Shown: positions 45,100-58,862 of the stretch, piece by piece
How positions within the stretch are numbered: the stretch's first letter is position 1
Layout: each line of letters opens with the position of its first letter
Assembly (NCBI GenBank): GCA_013076295.1
Contig: RQOL01000932.1
Span: 50,933 to 114,932 of the forward strand
Direction: 5' to 3'
Length of the DNA stretch: 64,000 nt
Source: Sanderia malayensis
Taxonomy: Eukaryota; Cnidaria; Scyphozoa; Semaeostomeae; Pelagiidae
The notes under the pieces: model-generated
Databases searched by the model: none
The model's input: only the letters and a program-made list of their open reading frames with translations
Told to the model about the DNA's origin: nothing
Made by a program: the position numbers and the translations under genes

Positions 45100-48000
45100 T
45101 TTGAAAATGAGAATGAAGAGAATCAAATAGCGGTACAACCACAAGAAGTTGAAATGCATGACGAAATCCCACCACAACACCAAGATGATCTCCCCCAACC
45201 CATCGAACACCAAGAAAGGGAAGTAAATCAACCTATTCTTGAAATTCCTCAATTCTCCCCAATGCCTCATCATCTTGAGAAAATGACCAGAACATGTATT
45301 CACTGTGAAGCGAAGTACTTCCGGGAGGAAGTCAACACAAAAAGGCAATACAACAAATGTTGTATGGGAGGATTAATAACTCTCGATCCCATTCAACCAC
45401 CCCCGGCAAATGTGATGCATTTATACACTGGAACTACTGATGAATCTAAATATTTTCTCAAAAATTTCCGTAGATACAATTCACTAATGGCGATGGCATC
45501 CTGGACAGCTAACGTTGTAAGACACGCTAATGCAGGACCACCAGTCATCACCATACATGGAAGCGCATACCATATGACAGGTAAATATAACGTCCGTCTC
45601 TTATCTCTTATAATATTATGCTACATTTTCATATAATAGCTTCACGTCATGAAACGGATGTTGACAGAACCCTCATGTTTTTCCCACCCAACATACAATG
45701 AATAAGCTCTCTGTATACTTGCCTGAATATCAAGAGTTGTCCAATCGAAAATCAAGGCGCTTTATGATGCTTTTATAACAAAGCACTTGCTGCATTGAAA
45801 ATTACAGTCGATATAGCGAAGTACAATTTACAATGTTTATTTGAATTCAACAGGGGTAACTGAAACCGACAGGTCCCGAAAATATGCAGAACTATACATT
45901 ATGGACACCCAACAAGCACTGCAAGAACGCCAGAACACAGCCAGAGAACAAAACTTGGACTTAGACATGGTGGCGCTGCTGCAAAACGAATTGATGGCAG
46001 TAAATCGGTTTGCTCAACATTTTAAAACAATGGGAGAGGTACTGGAAGAGCAAAGGCAGCAAGCCATTGCCAATGATCAGCCAATTCCCACATTCAAGAT
46101 GATTATTACCGGTCGCCCAGAACAAGATCGAAGATATGATAATCCTACTGCCAGAGAAATTGCAGCAGTCTACACTACACGCAATGGCGGTGCTCCTAAT
46201 CCCGAGGATAGAGAGCTTCAAATTCGAACAAGGCGTGGTGATCTTATGAAGATTAATGCCATAGATCCTGTTGCGGATCCTCTAACCTATCCATTGTTGT
46301 TCTTTCAGGGTGATCGTGGATACAGCGTGGACCTTCAACGTCTACCTACACGTGAAGGACAAGGCCAGCAAAATGCTAATCGTAACCACCGTACCAAACT
46401 TACAATCGCCAAATATTATTCGTACCGAATACAAGTCAGAAATCAACTGTCCACCATCCACAGGGCAACACTTCTCTTTCAACAATATTTGGTGGATGCA
46501 TACACCAAAATAGAAGGAAACAAGCTCAACTGGATTTTGCACAATCAACGGCAATTACGTGCTGACAGTTATCGAGGCCTGATGGATCACCTGAACAGAA
46601 GGGCTGAAATCGAAAATCAAATGGCCAGGGCAAACAATCCCAACGAACCCCTTCATATTGATGTCGGTCGTGTTGTCATACTTCCCTCATCTTTTTCAGG
46701 CAGTCAACGAAATATGTACCAGAACTTTCAAGATGCAATGACCATCGTAAGAAAGTATGGCAAGCCTGACATCTTCCTAACCATGACGGCCAATCCCAAG
46801 TGGAAGGAGATTTCAGAAAACATTCTACCGCACCAGAAGGCGAATGACCGGCCTGACATCGTCACACGAGTATTTCAACAGAAACTACAAGAACTACTGG
46901 AAGATGTCCTTCACAAGCACATTCTCGGACACACTATTGCACATGTATATGTCATCGAATTTCAGAAGAGAGGACTACCACACGCTCACATGATTCTGTT
47001 CCTCTCTGAGGCTGATAAACCACGAACACCTGATGAGGTAACATCTATAGCAATAATCTATTATAGAGTAAAAGATAGATTTATTATAGATTTATTATTC
47101 AGTATGAAATATTATCATCAGTTGTATTGCTTAGTAAAAACACAATGCATTTTGATGTGTAGAACTTACATGTGATATTTTTCCTCGAAACCTACAGGTA
47201 GATCGACTCATATCAGCTGAAATTCCGGACCCACAGGATGCAAGATATCACAAGTTAGTACTGAAGCACATGACACATGGACCATGCGGTGATATAAACC
47301 CCGAATGTGTTTGCATGGATAATAACAAATGCAAGAAACGATTTCCGAAAGATCGCACTGCCAAAACACAAGTCAATGCGAATGGTTATCCACTCTACAG
47401 ACGACGTTGTCGCCACCCAGTCAATCTGGAAGATCGACTTCTAGATGATACATGGGTTGTGCCACATAATCGCCATCTTCTACTCGAGTATCAGTGTCAC
47501 ATTAATCTCGAAATATGTAGCACTGTGAAGTCCGTGAAATATATTTTCAAATATATTCATAAAGGACAAGATATGGCACACGTGGAAATTCTTGAAGGAC
47601 AGCAGCAACAAGTGCCTCAAGATATTGAGCACGATGAAGTACGCCAATACATCAACGCCCGGTATATTGGACCTCATGAAGCTGTTCATAGAATATTCCA
47701 ATTTGCCATGCACGAGAAAAGTCACACTATCAAACGTCTGCATGTTCATCTACCTGATCAGCAGACCGTATACTTTCAGGATAATGGAAGGGTCGAACAA
47801 TTACAAAACATCAATGAAAAACCACATTGACATCTTGGTTTGAATTGAATGCACAAGACCCGGCTGCACGCCAATATCGCTATCACGAGATTCCTGAACA
47901 CTATGTTTTCAACGAGCGCACCAAAACATGGAAAGCAAGACAGCGGAGAACATGGCCTGTTATAGGCAGAATATATCAAGTTCACCCACGACCATGTGAG

Positions 48001-50185
48001 CAAAGATTCGCACTGAGACTATTGCTTCTCCATAAACGAGGTGCCACGTCGTTTGAAGATCTTCGCACGATAGAAGGAAACCTATGCAATTCCTTCAAAG
48101 ACGCTGCTTTAGCGCTAGGTCTGTTGGAGGATGATGCTGAAATAATACGCTGTTTGGAGGAGGCAGTCATTTTTAACATGCCAATACAACTGAGACAGTT
48201 GTTTGCAACATTACTCCTTTTTCAGACACCTTCAGATATCGCAGCACTCTTCAACATGTTCAAAGAAGCATTAAGTGAAGACTTTGTACGACGTGATCAA
48301 CTCAATCATCCAGATATGGCCATAGCTTTTGAAGACCGACACATGTATCAATGTCTACATGACATTGACGAAAATTTGAAAGTACATGGTCAATCGATCA
48401 CTAATTATGCTGACCTTCCTCAACTTCCAGCCGACTATGTCATTCCTGAACGAGGTACTAATGTGTTATTTTCAAACATGTACTGTATTATTAAGAATAT
48501 AATAATGTATCCTAAGATCGTGCAGACAAGGGCATTTACGTATTTTTGCACATTCATTCTCCTACCTTTCTTTCCAATTTTATTAAAATATATATCACTC
48601 ATTATTACAGAAGAAGATGACATGGATGTTGCCAATGCCAGAGAGGAAGGAGAACGAATGCTGGCCGCATTGAACCCTGAACAGCGAGCCATATACACGG
48701 GAATCACTGATGCTATCAACGCGCAATCCGAACAGAACTGTCACTTTGTTGACGGACCGGCTGGAACCGGGAAAACTTTCCTTTACAACACGTTGGTTCA
48801 CAATCTGCAAGCCAATGGACATAAAGTTCAGTGCATTGCGTGGTCAGGAATTGCTGCAACACTGCTCATAAATGGTAGAACTTCACATTCTACCTTTCAA
48901 ATTCCTATACCACTTCAAGCTGAATCAACGTGTAATGTCAAGAGACAGAGCAGGAGAGCACAGGTATTGCGGGAAACTACTCTCTTCATATGGGATGAAG
49001 CTTCCATGATTCCCGCACTTGCATTACAAGCAGTCGACCGACTGCTTAGAGACATTACACATGTCGACAGACCATTTGGTGGCAAGTTCATGCTACTTGG
49101 TGGTGACTTCAGACAAGTTCTACCTGTCGTCACGAAAGCAGGAAGGGAAAGGATTGTAGCAGAGACTCTAAAATCACACCAGATCATTGATCTATGGACA
49201 AAGTTTCAGCAGCATCATTTACACACCAACATGAGAGCCGTTCAAGATGATTCATACCGTGAATTCTCAGAATGGCTTCTCAGACTTGGCAACAAGCAAG
49301 AAGCACACGATGCACTGGACAACGTAATTCTGCCACAACAGATATGCACTTCGTCTAAAGAAGACATGCTGAACTTCATTTTTCCCAGGCCGAACACACC
49401 AGATTCACACCTAATGATGGATCCTGTAACAATGTCTGAACGCTGTTGTCTGACTCCAAAGAATGACTTATCACATCAAGTAAACGACTTAATTCTGGAC
49501 AGACTTCAAACACCCGAAAGAACTTATTACAGCACAGACAGTGTTGTCACAGACGATCCAGATGAGGAAGAGGCCTACCCCATTGAATTTCTCAACCAAC
49601 TCACTCCGAATGGAATGCCATTGCACAGACTTAAACTCAAGGTAGGAACAGTACAATCTTTCATCCTATTAACATTAGATTATTATTATTATTATTTCTT
49701 ATTATGTGCAAAGGTAGTGCACCATAAAAAGGCGTCATTAATCACAATAATATTCATTGCATTAGGTTGGAGCAACGATCATTCTTCTGCGGAATCTCAA
49801 TCCAAAGAAAGGTCTTTGCAACGGAACAAGACTCATAGTTCGGCATCTCCGACGTCACGTGATCACAGCAGAGATCATAACGAAGGAGCTCAGAGGACAA
49901 CGGGTCATGATTCCCAAGATCACAGTCTCCACTCAGGACACGGAAATGCCGTTCAAAATGAAACGCCGACAGTTTCCAGTCAGACTTGCATACTGCTTGA
50001 CAATAAACAAGGCACAGGGGCAATCCCTCAGGTATGTTGGTTTGTACTTACCTGAGCCCGTGTTCACACATGGTCAGTTATATGTGGACATGTCAAGAGC
50101 AACATCATTTAACGGGCTCAAAGTATTCCTCCCAGAGGAAACACACAGGAAAACAAAGAACATTGTTTTCCAAGAAGTCCTGTAA
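45100..50185 (+). pseudogene. Helitron Rep-helicase, nearly complete, five exons
   Basis: Same protein as 109-4710. Exons 45100-45580, 45854-47037, 47198-48454, 48611-49641, 49766-50185; all introns GT-AG, 124-273 bp. Motifs: CIHCEAKYF and NKCCMGG (N-terminal Cys region), GLPHAHMILFL (HUH), KYIFKYIHKG (tyrosines), GPAGTGKTFLYNTL (Walker A), LFIWDEAS (Walker B), TINKAQGQS and HGQLYVDMSRAT (C-terminal helicase motifs), final NIVFQEVL. Lesions: N terminus cut by the joint at 45099, and a one-base deletion near 47820 in exon 3 that shifts the frame. Otherwise open. The intron at 48455-48610 has no in-frame stop, so unspliced reading continues. Confidence 0.9.
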
Positions 50186-50800
50186 AGGCTTCATTTTAGA
50201 GCGACCATCTGCACGGTTGCTCTACAGAGGGCTGCCTACCAAAACGCACATACACACATTCAAGGGTACGGGTATTGTGTGTCAACGCAGATCACGTCGC
50301 ACATAAGTGTGATGTACAGCCGTTAGCGGCACCCTTCTAGAATGCATTCATTCTAGATAACACTGATCTGCGGAGACCAACTGGACATTACACCATCCAT
50401 ATGTCCAGGGGTGACTGCACCACACACAGCAGTCGGCACAGTCCTGAATCCTGCATAGCGCCCGATTATTAAGAGTTATGCGTTGCCATTTTCTCCGATA
50501 TTGCCTATGGGAAAGTGGATTTCCTTACTCTGTGAAAACTGCAAGTTGTCCCTTAAGGAGAGTTGCTTTTTGCAAAACATTACATTATCAATAACATCCT
50601 CCCCTCTCCTTTTAATACATGAAAACTTAGTCTTTAAGCTATAGAGGCCCCTTTAGTGTTTACTGTTATATACTTCCAAATTTCAATTGCACTTTTCACC
50701 AACAAGGAAAACTCGAACAAAGGTTACTCCTTGACGCTGGTGTTCGAGCTTTTAACTAATGTAACCGGCAATCTTATTCTTTTTTTTGCTATGTACAAAC
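50186..50800 (+). other. Helitron H2 3' non-coding region with hairpin
   Basis: Matches HB 11533-10875 in patches. 50336-50357 is a perfect 9-bp hairpin (TCTAGAATG, loop CATT, CATTCTAGA), absent from the HB copy. Matching continues past it, so it is not the element terminus. Confidence 0.6.
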
Positions 50801-51360
50801 GTAATCCTCAAAACAAACGACCGCGGTTATTGAAAGAATCCATTCACGCCGTGGCACAGATGTATGCTTGCTGAGAATGAAGTGCCATTGAAGAATCCAA
50901 TTGAGGTACTGTCATTTTGGCTAAACACGTCGCTTAACCAATCAGTTTTGCAACCTGAACTACGGATTGTATGGATCAATTTTTATTGATATTGACAATT
51001 CACCAATTTGAATAGTAAACTCTATTATGACTCAACCTTTTGCATTCGTACCTCGCATACAATACAAATATCTATCCACGTCCTTTGAAAACATGTTTTT
51101 TGTACTGTAGTGTATATCTTTCAGATCTTCCGCATAAATAATAAGGTTTTTAAATTAGCGATTTACGTTTTCAATAGCAGATAGCCAGGAGATAAATCGT
51201 TAGAGTTTCAATATTCATATATTTGTGTATTTGTCCCAGATAAATCTCCATTCAATAATATCATAACAAAATTTATTGACTTCGTTTTTAATTAGATGCA
51301 TTTCTGCTAAGATCATTGAAACGAGGCGAAACTTCTGTCTCTCATTTCAAACGCCTTTGT

Positions 51361-52260
51361 ACTGTCTATGTATGATTTTCATCTATGTTATGTCTCATCA
51401 TCGCACTATTGTTGCCTGTCGGGTCTAAGTTTCTGTCTGCCAACAAATGGCATCGAGTCGGATTTTGTTGCTGAACTCAATGAAATTATACCTCATAAGC
51501 CTTCCTGGCTCAAAGGAAACAACTACATTGCTGTTCATCAAAGGTAAGTCAGGTTCATTTTCATTTTGGACAATCAAACAATGGATATTTAGATATAAGC
51601 GAATTTGATACTGAAATGAGAGAAAATAAAGCTCAGGTATACCCCTATTGACTTAAAGGAGACAACTAGGCTGCTGTGAATAAGGAGAGGACAACAATGT
51701 ATATTTTCATTTTCATCCCTTTCAATTTCATATGTTGAGTGGAAATTGCTTAGCTTAGGCGTGGGCCATTTCTACTTTACTCACGGTTTACATATAGTAG
51801 TTTGTTAGGCCAGAATTCTGGAAATTCTCCAATGAAATGTGCATTGCTCTACCAACATCTTCCTGGGGCTTCTATTTCCGTGAATATAGTTCCTAACCAA
51901 TTTATTGACTTTGTGGCTGCCTTCTTTGTTTTACAAGCAAAGCTCATTGATATCCCCACATGAAACTGCTTTCAACTTCGTGTTTATCCAAAATGTTTAA
52001 TTGTTGTAATGTAGATGAAGGAAACCAGTGAAAGTCAAGTTCAAGCCCTGGGAAAATTCCACACTTTATTTACTTACCACCTTCCTCATTGCACATGCAT
52101 TGCATATCTCTTTTGTCTACCACACTCATTAATACTCTTTTCCTATTTTTGTACAGATTCATTTAGTCAAAGGCAATGGAAAATTCAATCAATGCTTCAA
52201 AGTGTTCTCTTCAAATTATTTCCCAAGTCAGGTATAATATTCAAGGTATGATGCTCTCTG
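51361..52260 (+). repeat. Diverged direct repeat, partner at about 55600-56230
   Basis: Shared landmarks in the same order: TGTATGATTTT..TATG.TATGT, GATACTGAAATGAGAGAAAATAAAGC against GATGCTGAAATAAGAGAAAGTAAAGC, TTTGTGGCTGCCTTCTTTG against TTTATGGCTGCCTTCTTTG, and AGCCCTGGGAAAATTCCACAC against AGCCCTGGAAATCTTTGCAC. Old segmental or transposon duplication; identity unknown. Confidence 0.55.
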
Positions 52261-53005
52261 TTCCATATGAATCAATTAATGCACCTTGCTTAAAAAGCAG
52301 ACTCAATAAATAAAGGCTCAATAATATTTCTACATTGACTACCACTAAATGTTTTCTTAACAAATCACTTACAGCATTCTAAACCTGTAGGCACTTAATT
52401 CTTCCTCATTGTCACTTAATGACGTTCCTTATCAGGCAGATGTGTTATCGTAAACTCAGTGTGCCAGGCACAGACGGCAATGATTTCACAACCATTACAG
52501 CACAACATTTTCAAATTTAGTGAGAAGCATACATTGTATCAATCACTGATAGAAACCTCCATTACACTGGACAAAACAAGCTAAGATGGCTGTTACCACA
52601 CAAGCAAACATTATTAATGCATTTTAATAATCTATATGTGCATAAATATGTCTTTGTTATCTTACTTGAATATTAAGAGTCCTGCATGATAATTTGTGAT
52701 AGTTTCCCATTGTAGATATCTTTTTAACCAGAACCTCATAGTGTATGGTGTCTCCTCATTCATTCACTGTGGAAGTGCTTGACAAAGTATTTCCGTTTTT
52801 TTTTTAATCAACAACATTCCAATTGTATATATCATTGACACTTGCTTATGTTTCCAGTATGTAGACACTGTATTACATGAACTGAACTACCATCTTACAA
52901 TGTGTCTTATATCATGAAGAGCTTTCCCATACAATTAACATGCAAGCACAGAAACTTATTGAATCCTCAGAACAATTACAACATAATAGCAACTTGGAGT
53001 AACAA

Positions 53006-53375
53006 GCTTTTTTATAAGGAACCTACATGTATAAGGTAGAAAACTTAAGGAACGTTTACTACTACAGGCCAAATCACTAAGGCATCTTTTAATTTTTAGT
53101 ATATTAATATTTCCGCACTATTTAAAATTAAGAAGCCGGTTCCATTGATTTTCAGTACTTTTACATTATATGAAGCTTCTTCATGTGTTAACCTCTTATC
53201 CTTTCACACAGCAAAACGATGAATTTGAATGCTTTTCTTGCGTCTGTACTAATAATGTGCACCAAATGCCAATTTTAAAATTAAAGACCTTTTACAACTA
53301 CAAAGTGGTCAAAGGATCTCAAAATAACGAACTTAAAGAACTAGGCCCTCGGCTAGGTTCCTTATAAAAAGAAGC
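53006..53375. repeat. MITE-like element with about 20-bp inverted ends
   Basis: Left arm GCTTTTTTATAAGGAACCTA (53006-53025) and right arm reverse complement GCTTCTTTTTATAAGGAACC.. (53354-53375) match except for a 2-bp insertion. 370 bp, no coding frame. No clear target duplication was seen. Confidence 0.5.
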
Positions 53376-54056
53376 GTGTATTCTCATCGCAATTCTAATT
53401 TGTAATTCTAATAGTTATCGCATAATTCCAACTTTTGTTGCTCTTGAAAACTACAATGACAATACGATCGATGCAGCACCACGTAATGTCCTGCAGCTAA
53501 TACTATTATCAGAAGATATTCACGGGAATTTCGGCGTCCTAGCAACAACAATAGCGGCGCGAAATTTAAAATTTTTCTTGCGTCATATAGGACATAGCGT
53601 GCGTAAAAAATTTTTTCAACTCACAACAAGAAAAACAACAATTTACGTAAGTACATGTATTGTTAATGTTGCTTTTACTTTCACATGAAAATACAGGCTA
53701 TTTATAACTAAACAGCTTTAAAAAAGCTCAAAGTGCTATATTTTATGTCACAATTACCATTGCAGTGGATATTATCACAGAAACAATTTTATCCTTAATA
53801 GGTTGACTTGAAACAGAAAATTTTTGCCACTACTGCTACCGTAAATTCATGTATTCAGTTCTGGGTTTTCTGCCTGCCTTTAGTCTCTCCTCTTCATTGT
53901 AAGAAAGATAGTTATTATTCATTATCTGCAGAAAATAAAACTGTGTTATATTAATATATTAAAAGTGTAGGTGTAGAGCAAATTCAAACAACTCATAGCC
54001 TATTAAGTCCCCTTTAATTGACTGACAATGACAATATATTTATATATAGTGCAAAA

Positions 54057-54751
54057 ATGAATGCTCAATCAGAAGTTGAACCCATTCATGCTGAACCCAT
54101 TAATGCTGAACCCATTAATGCTGAACCCATGAATGAAGAGACTGCAGCAACAGTTGAGGGTGAAGTTGCAAACCCTGTGCACAAAGATTATACAATGATC
54201 CACTGTGGCAAGGAAGTGGAGGTGACATTGACAAATACTTTCATCCATATATTGATAAATTTAATAAATGTTGTGAATACCAACGTTATCCAACTGCTTT
54301 ACAAGGAAACACAATTGTATCCTACCTTTTAACAATATTGAGTCACTCTTCTAAATTCATTGTGTCCTAATTGTCGTAGCTCTTCAACTTGAAAGATATT
54401 TCTTCACTAAAAAGAGAATGTGGCAAGAAATTCAATGCCATTACACAAGAAACGAAGTTCAACTTTGTCAGCCTCCAAGGGAGGCACCTCACAAAAAAAG
54501 AAATAGGGTAAGTTGCAATGCTAAATACCTATCTCATCCATGTGCAAAACACTATTGCTCACTTTCAACTTTTTCTGAAACAATGTATTCTTTCCTACAG
54601 CACATGTGGTGAATTAAAAATACAAATTCTGGACAAAAAAAGAATACAAAAAGATAAAAAAGAAACAAAAAAAGTAAACAAAAAAAGGTTGCACATAACA
54701 CAAGATGCATGTGGGCAGATGTCCCAACAGAAGAAATTTTGTGTTTGGTGA
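54057..54751 (+). CDS. Small spliced gene of unknown function
   Basis: Three exons: 54057-54221 (55 codons, phase 0), 54380-54507 (phase 0 to 2) and 54601-54751 (ends TGA), total about 147 residues. Sites are GT-AG: weak donor GTGACA, good donor GTAAGT, acceptor TTTCCTACAG. Exon 1 begins NAQSEVEP and carries EPINA repeats, then HKDYTMIHCGKEVE. Exon 2 has LKDISSLKRECGKKFNAI, exon 3 a lysine-rich stretch (KKRIQKDKKETKK) and CGQMSQQKKFCVW. The phase match over both joints and openness of short exons support it. No family is recognised. Could be part of an unidentified transposon. Upstream exons possible. Confidence 0.4.
54078..54137 (+). repeat. 15-bp coding tandem repeat, four units
   Basis: GAACCCATTAATGCT repeated with small changes, encoding EPINA; in frame, so length change would not break the gene. 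Confidence 0.9.
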
Positions 54752-56838
54752 GAGGCACGGACAAAAAGCAATTGTAACTGTGATGGTGTTAATGTTTGTA
54801 TTTTGTTCGTTTTCTTGCACTGTTATTTGTCTGTTTTCCTTAATTATTAAAATGTGTTCAACGGTGGATTTGAATACTTATTAATAATAATAACATTGCG
54901 AAAATAATAACAAGACTATTACCTTTCAAAAAACCATGCATTTCACCAACAAATAGTCACCAACAGTACCATTAAACTCTTCTTTAACATCCTGTGACAC
55001 AAACCCTAAAAATTTGCAAGAAATGTACTTCAAAAACCCGTCTTTATAAATGAAATAGATGGCCTTTCGCATGCGTCATGTGCTCCTATATTTCAATACT
55101 TACCTAAAGAAGAACAGTCAACAATTCCCTTCTTTGACATCGCAGCACACAAATTATGCACTACCTAAAATTCACGAATAATAGATGTAATAAGACGTAT
55201 GAAGCACAGAATCTTATCTCATTTTCCAATGCAGACAATGTATCTTAACTCTAGCATCCGTTCTTCTTAAATGTGGCCTACTCTCAAGGGATTTTATGAA
55301 ATACTATATTTCCTCAAGTCTTATACCCTGGGAAAATGAATGAAAACTTTCAGAAAAACCCTACAGATTTATTTTAAAGATGTAACTTGAAAGATCGCAA
55401 TGATATAAAACGATGTGGAAAACATACTTACCATCGCCAGTGACCCAATGAAAGAGCAGAAAAGACGAAAGGAAGGACGCAATGCAAGCATGTTCTTTGT
55501 TGAGTTCCAGTTCAGTTCAGTTCTTTTCTTTCATGGGTTGGGTTGATTGTTAGCCAATCAAGCTCAATCAGATAACTACGTCAAGACGAGGCTGCATAAC
55601 AATAGAATTTGTTGTATGATTTTGATTTATGCTATGTTTCGTCAACGTAACAATTTATCATGCTGGCGGTTGTGCTGTCCAAATATTCGTTTCCCAAATC
55701 TTGGATCGCAACGGAACTTGATGCTGAAATAAGAGAAAGTAAAGCTGAGAGAAACATTCATTTTGCCGCAGCTCAGGAGTAAGTAGTGTTTATTTTTAGT
55801 TTCACCCCATTCAAGTTCCCATATAATTGCTTAGGCCAATTGTATTTCACTCATTGTTAACATATAGTTTCTTGAGCCCAAAATTGACAACTCCGCTTAT
55901 GTTTCGTGGCCTTTTATATTTAATGTTTTGGAAAAAAGTGTTTAATGCTGTACCCACATGTTCCAGTGGCTTCAATTTGGTTATAATATTTTTGTTGACG
56001 ATTCTTTTCACTTTATGGCTGCCTTCTTTGCCTTACCAGCCAAGCCCAATACTCCTATGAAACGCCTTTCACCATGCAATTCCCATCCCATTGATGATGA
56101 TTATGAAGTACTTTTCGATTGATTATCCAGGATATCCAGTGCTTATCCTTATGTTCTATAGGATTGAAACTAATGTAAAACCAATCCCAGCCCTGGAAAT
56201 CTTTGCACTTGATTTAATTTAATAAAGCTTTTTCGTGTGCATTGTTTTGTCTGTAATGTCATACTGTAATGTCATGTTATACTGATCAATATTCATTTCT
56301 TTATTTATTTTCATATTCACATACATTAAATCAACATCAAAGGAAAATTAAACTCCACAGATTCTCCAAATCCAAATGCAATTATTTTTTTACCCTTGAT
56401 AGTAATAAACCAACATGTTAAATAGAATATAATTTGTCTCTTTCACTTTGTAGATCTACTGATGTACATCATTGTACAAATGCAAGTATTCGAGACTTCA
56501 TACCTATTAATTTGTCAAAATCCAATGCATCAGTATCATCTTATCATGGAAGCAAAACCATACCTCTGTAAGTTAAAATTAATTTAAATTCTGCATGCTC
56601 ATCTTAGATGGTCCTTTACTGTTTATATTAGGTTGACAAAGTACGACAGCCAAGTGTCAATGCATGCACTCAACTAATAGCAGACTAATTGTTGTTCTCT
56701 CTAAAACAAAACAAACTTTGATCTTGCATCTTATCTACTGTACCATCAGTACGAGGCTTACCTGATGAAAACAACGATTTTCAAATGAAAACGAGGCTGA
56801 TCGCAAAAACTAATTTCCATGCATGTTAAACACTACAA
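54752..56838. other. Unassigned sequence
   Basis: Contains the second copy of the diverged repeat (about 55600-56230) and possible exon ends (GCTCAGGAG then TAAGTAGTG near 55780; ACCTCTGTAAG near 56570). No domain, tRNA or clear gene was found. Confidence 0.3.
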
Positions 56839-57004
56839 TCGTGACAATAGATAGACAGGGGAGCGAGGGCGAGCCCAACCACTGTACGTAGGGTGGGAAA
56901 GGGCATGAGCGTTAGCGAATGCAGCGCACGAAGTGCGTCAACCACATTAAACATTTTTACTTGAGGGACTCCGGGAAGCGAGCGTAGCGAGTGCCCCCGG
57001 CTAG
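56839..57004 (+). mobile_element. Short Helitron 3' fragment
   Basis: A then TCGTGACAATAG, block GCATGAGCGTTAGCGAATGC, GCGTCAACCACATTAAAC, GGGAAGCGAGCGTAGCGAG, ending CTAG at 57001-57004 followed by T. Only 166 bp if TC at 56839 is its start. It abuts the next Helitron. Confidence 0.5.
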
Positions 57005-58007
57005 TATATACTATTCTACGATCACACGTGACCGGAGGCGCTTAACAATGGACCATTGTCTCCGGAACAATCGACGTTCGACCGAACAATGGGATCAAAG
57101 GAATTTCATTGTATCCATAAAGGCTTTTTTTTTTGGAGGTCAATAAGGGTGCAAATTGGTATGGAAATGATCGCTGCATTGCGCTGATGACATTGTACTA
57201 TTTGGCTAAATTCTAACCCCAGCGGTTCCGGAGTTATGCCCCATTTTGTGCTCCGACTTTCTAGAAAGTTCCCCGGGTGGAGTTAATGAGATGCAAAACG
57301 AGCAGGGAGAAGCACGTGTTTTTTTAGTTGAACGGGCGGCAAGTTGCTCGGGTTTAAGCGTGAATACGTACCGGAAATCAATTGTAAAGACGTGTCAATT
57401 GTTGTCAAGACCTGTGGAGACAATGTGTGAACAATTATTTCAAGGTATTTCCTTTTATTCAATTATTTTTTGCTGAAAATAGCACGAGTTTTGTTTTGTT
57501 TCAACTCACGTTTTTCTTTCGGCTCGAGGGCCTAACCAAAACACGAAGACAATTTTGATTTTCTTGGGTCGTTCTGGGCCGATTTTCTCCATTTAAACTT
57601 TCGATAACTGTTTATTAACCCAAGAACTAAAGTTATATGGCTTTGTTTTTTTTCTTTTGTCGATTTTCCTCTGATTTTGGACAGTTTTGGCCGAGTTTGG
57701 GTTTTGCTGGAAAACACGAAATTTTCAAGCAACACGCGTGTGTTTTGCATTTGCGAAAATTATTTTTTAACCTGCCAAAACATTGTTTTTTTAACCCAAA
57801 TACTTTCGATAAATGTTCGCCAAGCTATTAGCTTCATGTTGATATTTTCGTGGGTTCTGTAGGACGAAAGTTCGCCACGTTAATTTAATTTGAAAGTTTT
57901 AGTGTTTTTAAAGTACGTTGATGAATTCATTTTTTCACTTTCAGAAGAAACGGCTTTTAGGGGGGCGGCAGGGTGGGCGCTGGGTGGTCGCTTGCCAGGG
58001 GGAAGTA

Positions 58008-58755
58008 TGGTAGGGTGTGTATGGTAGGGTATGTATCGTAGGGTATGTATTGTAGGGTATGTATTGTAGGGTATTTATTGTAGGGTATGTTATGTAGGGT
58101 ATGTATTGTAGGGTAGGTATTGTAGGGTATGTATTATAAGGTATGTATTGTAGGGTATGTATAGTAGGGTATTTATTGTAGGGTATGTATTGTAGGGTAT
58201 TTATTGTAGGGTATGTATCGTAAGGTATGTATTGTAGGGTATGTATAGTAGGGTATGTTATGTAAGGTATGTATTGTAGGGTATTTATTGTAGGGTATTT
58301 ATTGTAGGGTATGTATTGTAAGGTATGTATTGTAGGGTATGTATTGTAGGGTATGTATCGTAGGGTATGTATCGTAGGGTATGTATCGTAGGGTATGTAT
58401 CGTAGGATAAGTAATGTAGGGTATGTATTGTAGTGTATGTATTGTAGGGTATGTATTGTAAGGTATGTATTGTAGGGTATGTATTATAAGGTATGTATTG
58501 TAGGGTATGTATCGTAGGGTATGTATCGTAGGGTATGTATGGTAGGGTATGTAATGTAGGGTATGTATGGTAGGGTATGTATTGTAGGGTATGTATTGTA
58601 AGGTATGTATTGTAGGGTATGTATTATAAGGTATGTATTGTAGGGTATGTATCGTAGGGTATGTATCGTAGGGTATGTATCGTAGGATATGTATCGTAGG
58701 GTATGTATTGTAGGGTATGTATTGTAGGGTATGTATTGTAGGGTATGTATGTATG
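58008..58755 (+). repeat. 14-bp satellite block inside a Helitron
   Basis: Same GTAGGGTATGTATT unit as 41229-44583, about 53 units, grading into (GTAT)n at its right end. Confidence 0.95.
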
Positions 58756-58862
58756 TATGGGCATGAGCGGCAGCGAATGCAGCGCGCGAGGAGCGCCAAC
58801 CAGATTAAGCTTTGTCTACTTGACGGGATCCGGGGAGGGAGCGAAGCGACCGAACCCGGCCC

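Larger units (their letters stand above)
45099..50800 (+). mobile_element. Helitron H2, Rep-helicase copy, 5'-truncated
   Basis: Plus strand. The left joint at 45099 cuts into coding sequence. The right limit is set where similarity to HB 3' sequence stops (TATGTACA at about 50790 and 10875). No CTAG or hairpin terminus was found there, so the exact end is uncertain. Confidence 0.65.
50801..54056. other. Mostly unassigned AT-rich sequence
   Basis: No recognisable protein domain. A plausible exon ends at about 51542 (GIESDFVAELNEIIPHKPSW, then GTAAGT). 51361-52260 has a diverged partner at 55600-56230. A MITE-like inverted repeat lies at 53006-53375. Other open frames (52015-52251, 53170-53367) have no support. 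Confidence 0.3.

Noticed and set aside
48455..48610. Continuous single-exon reading of the H2 helicase through this stretch
   Set aside because: H1 has a different, shorter sequence here, and GT-AG sites with a pyrimidine tract restore matching protein on both sides, so it is an intron without stops.
50336..50357. Perfect hairpin as the Helitron H2 3' terminus
   Set aside because: Sequence matching the HB copy continues about 450 bp beyond it, and the HB copy lacks the hairpin.
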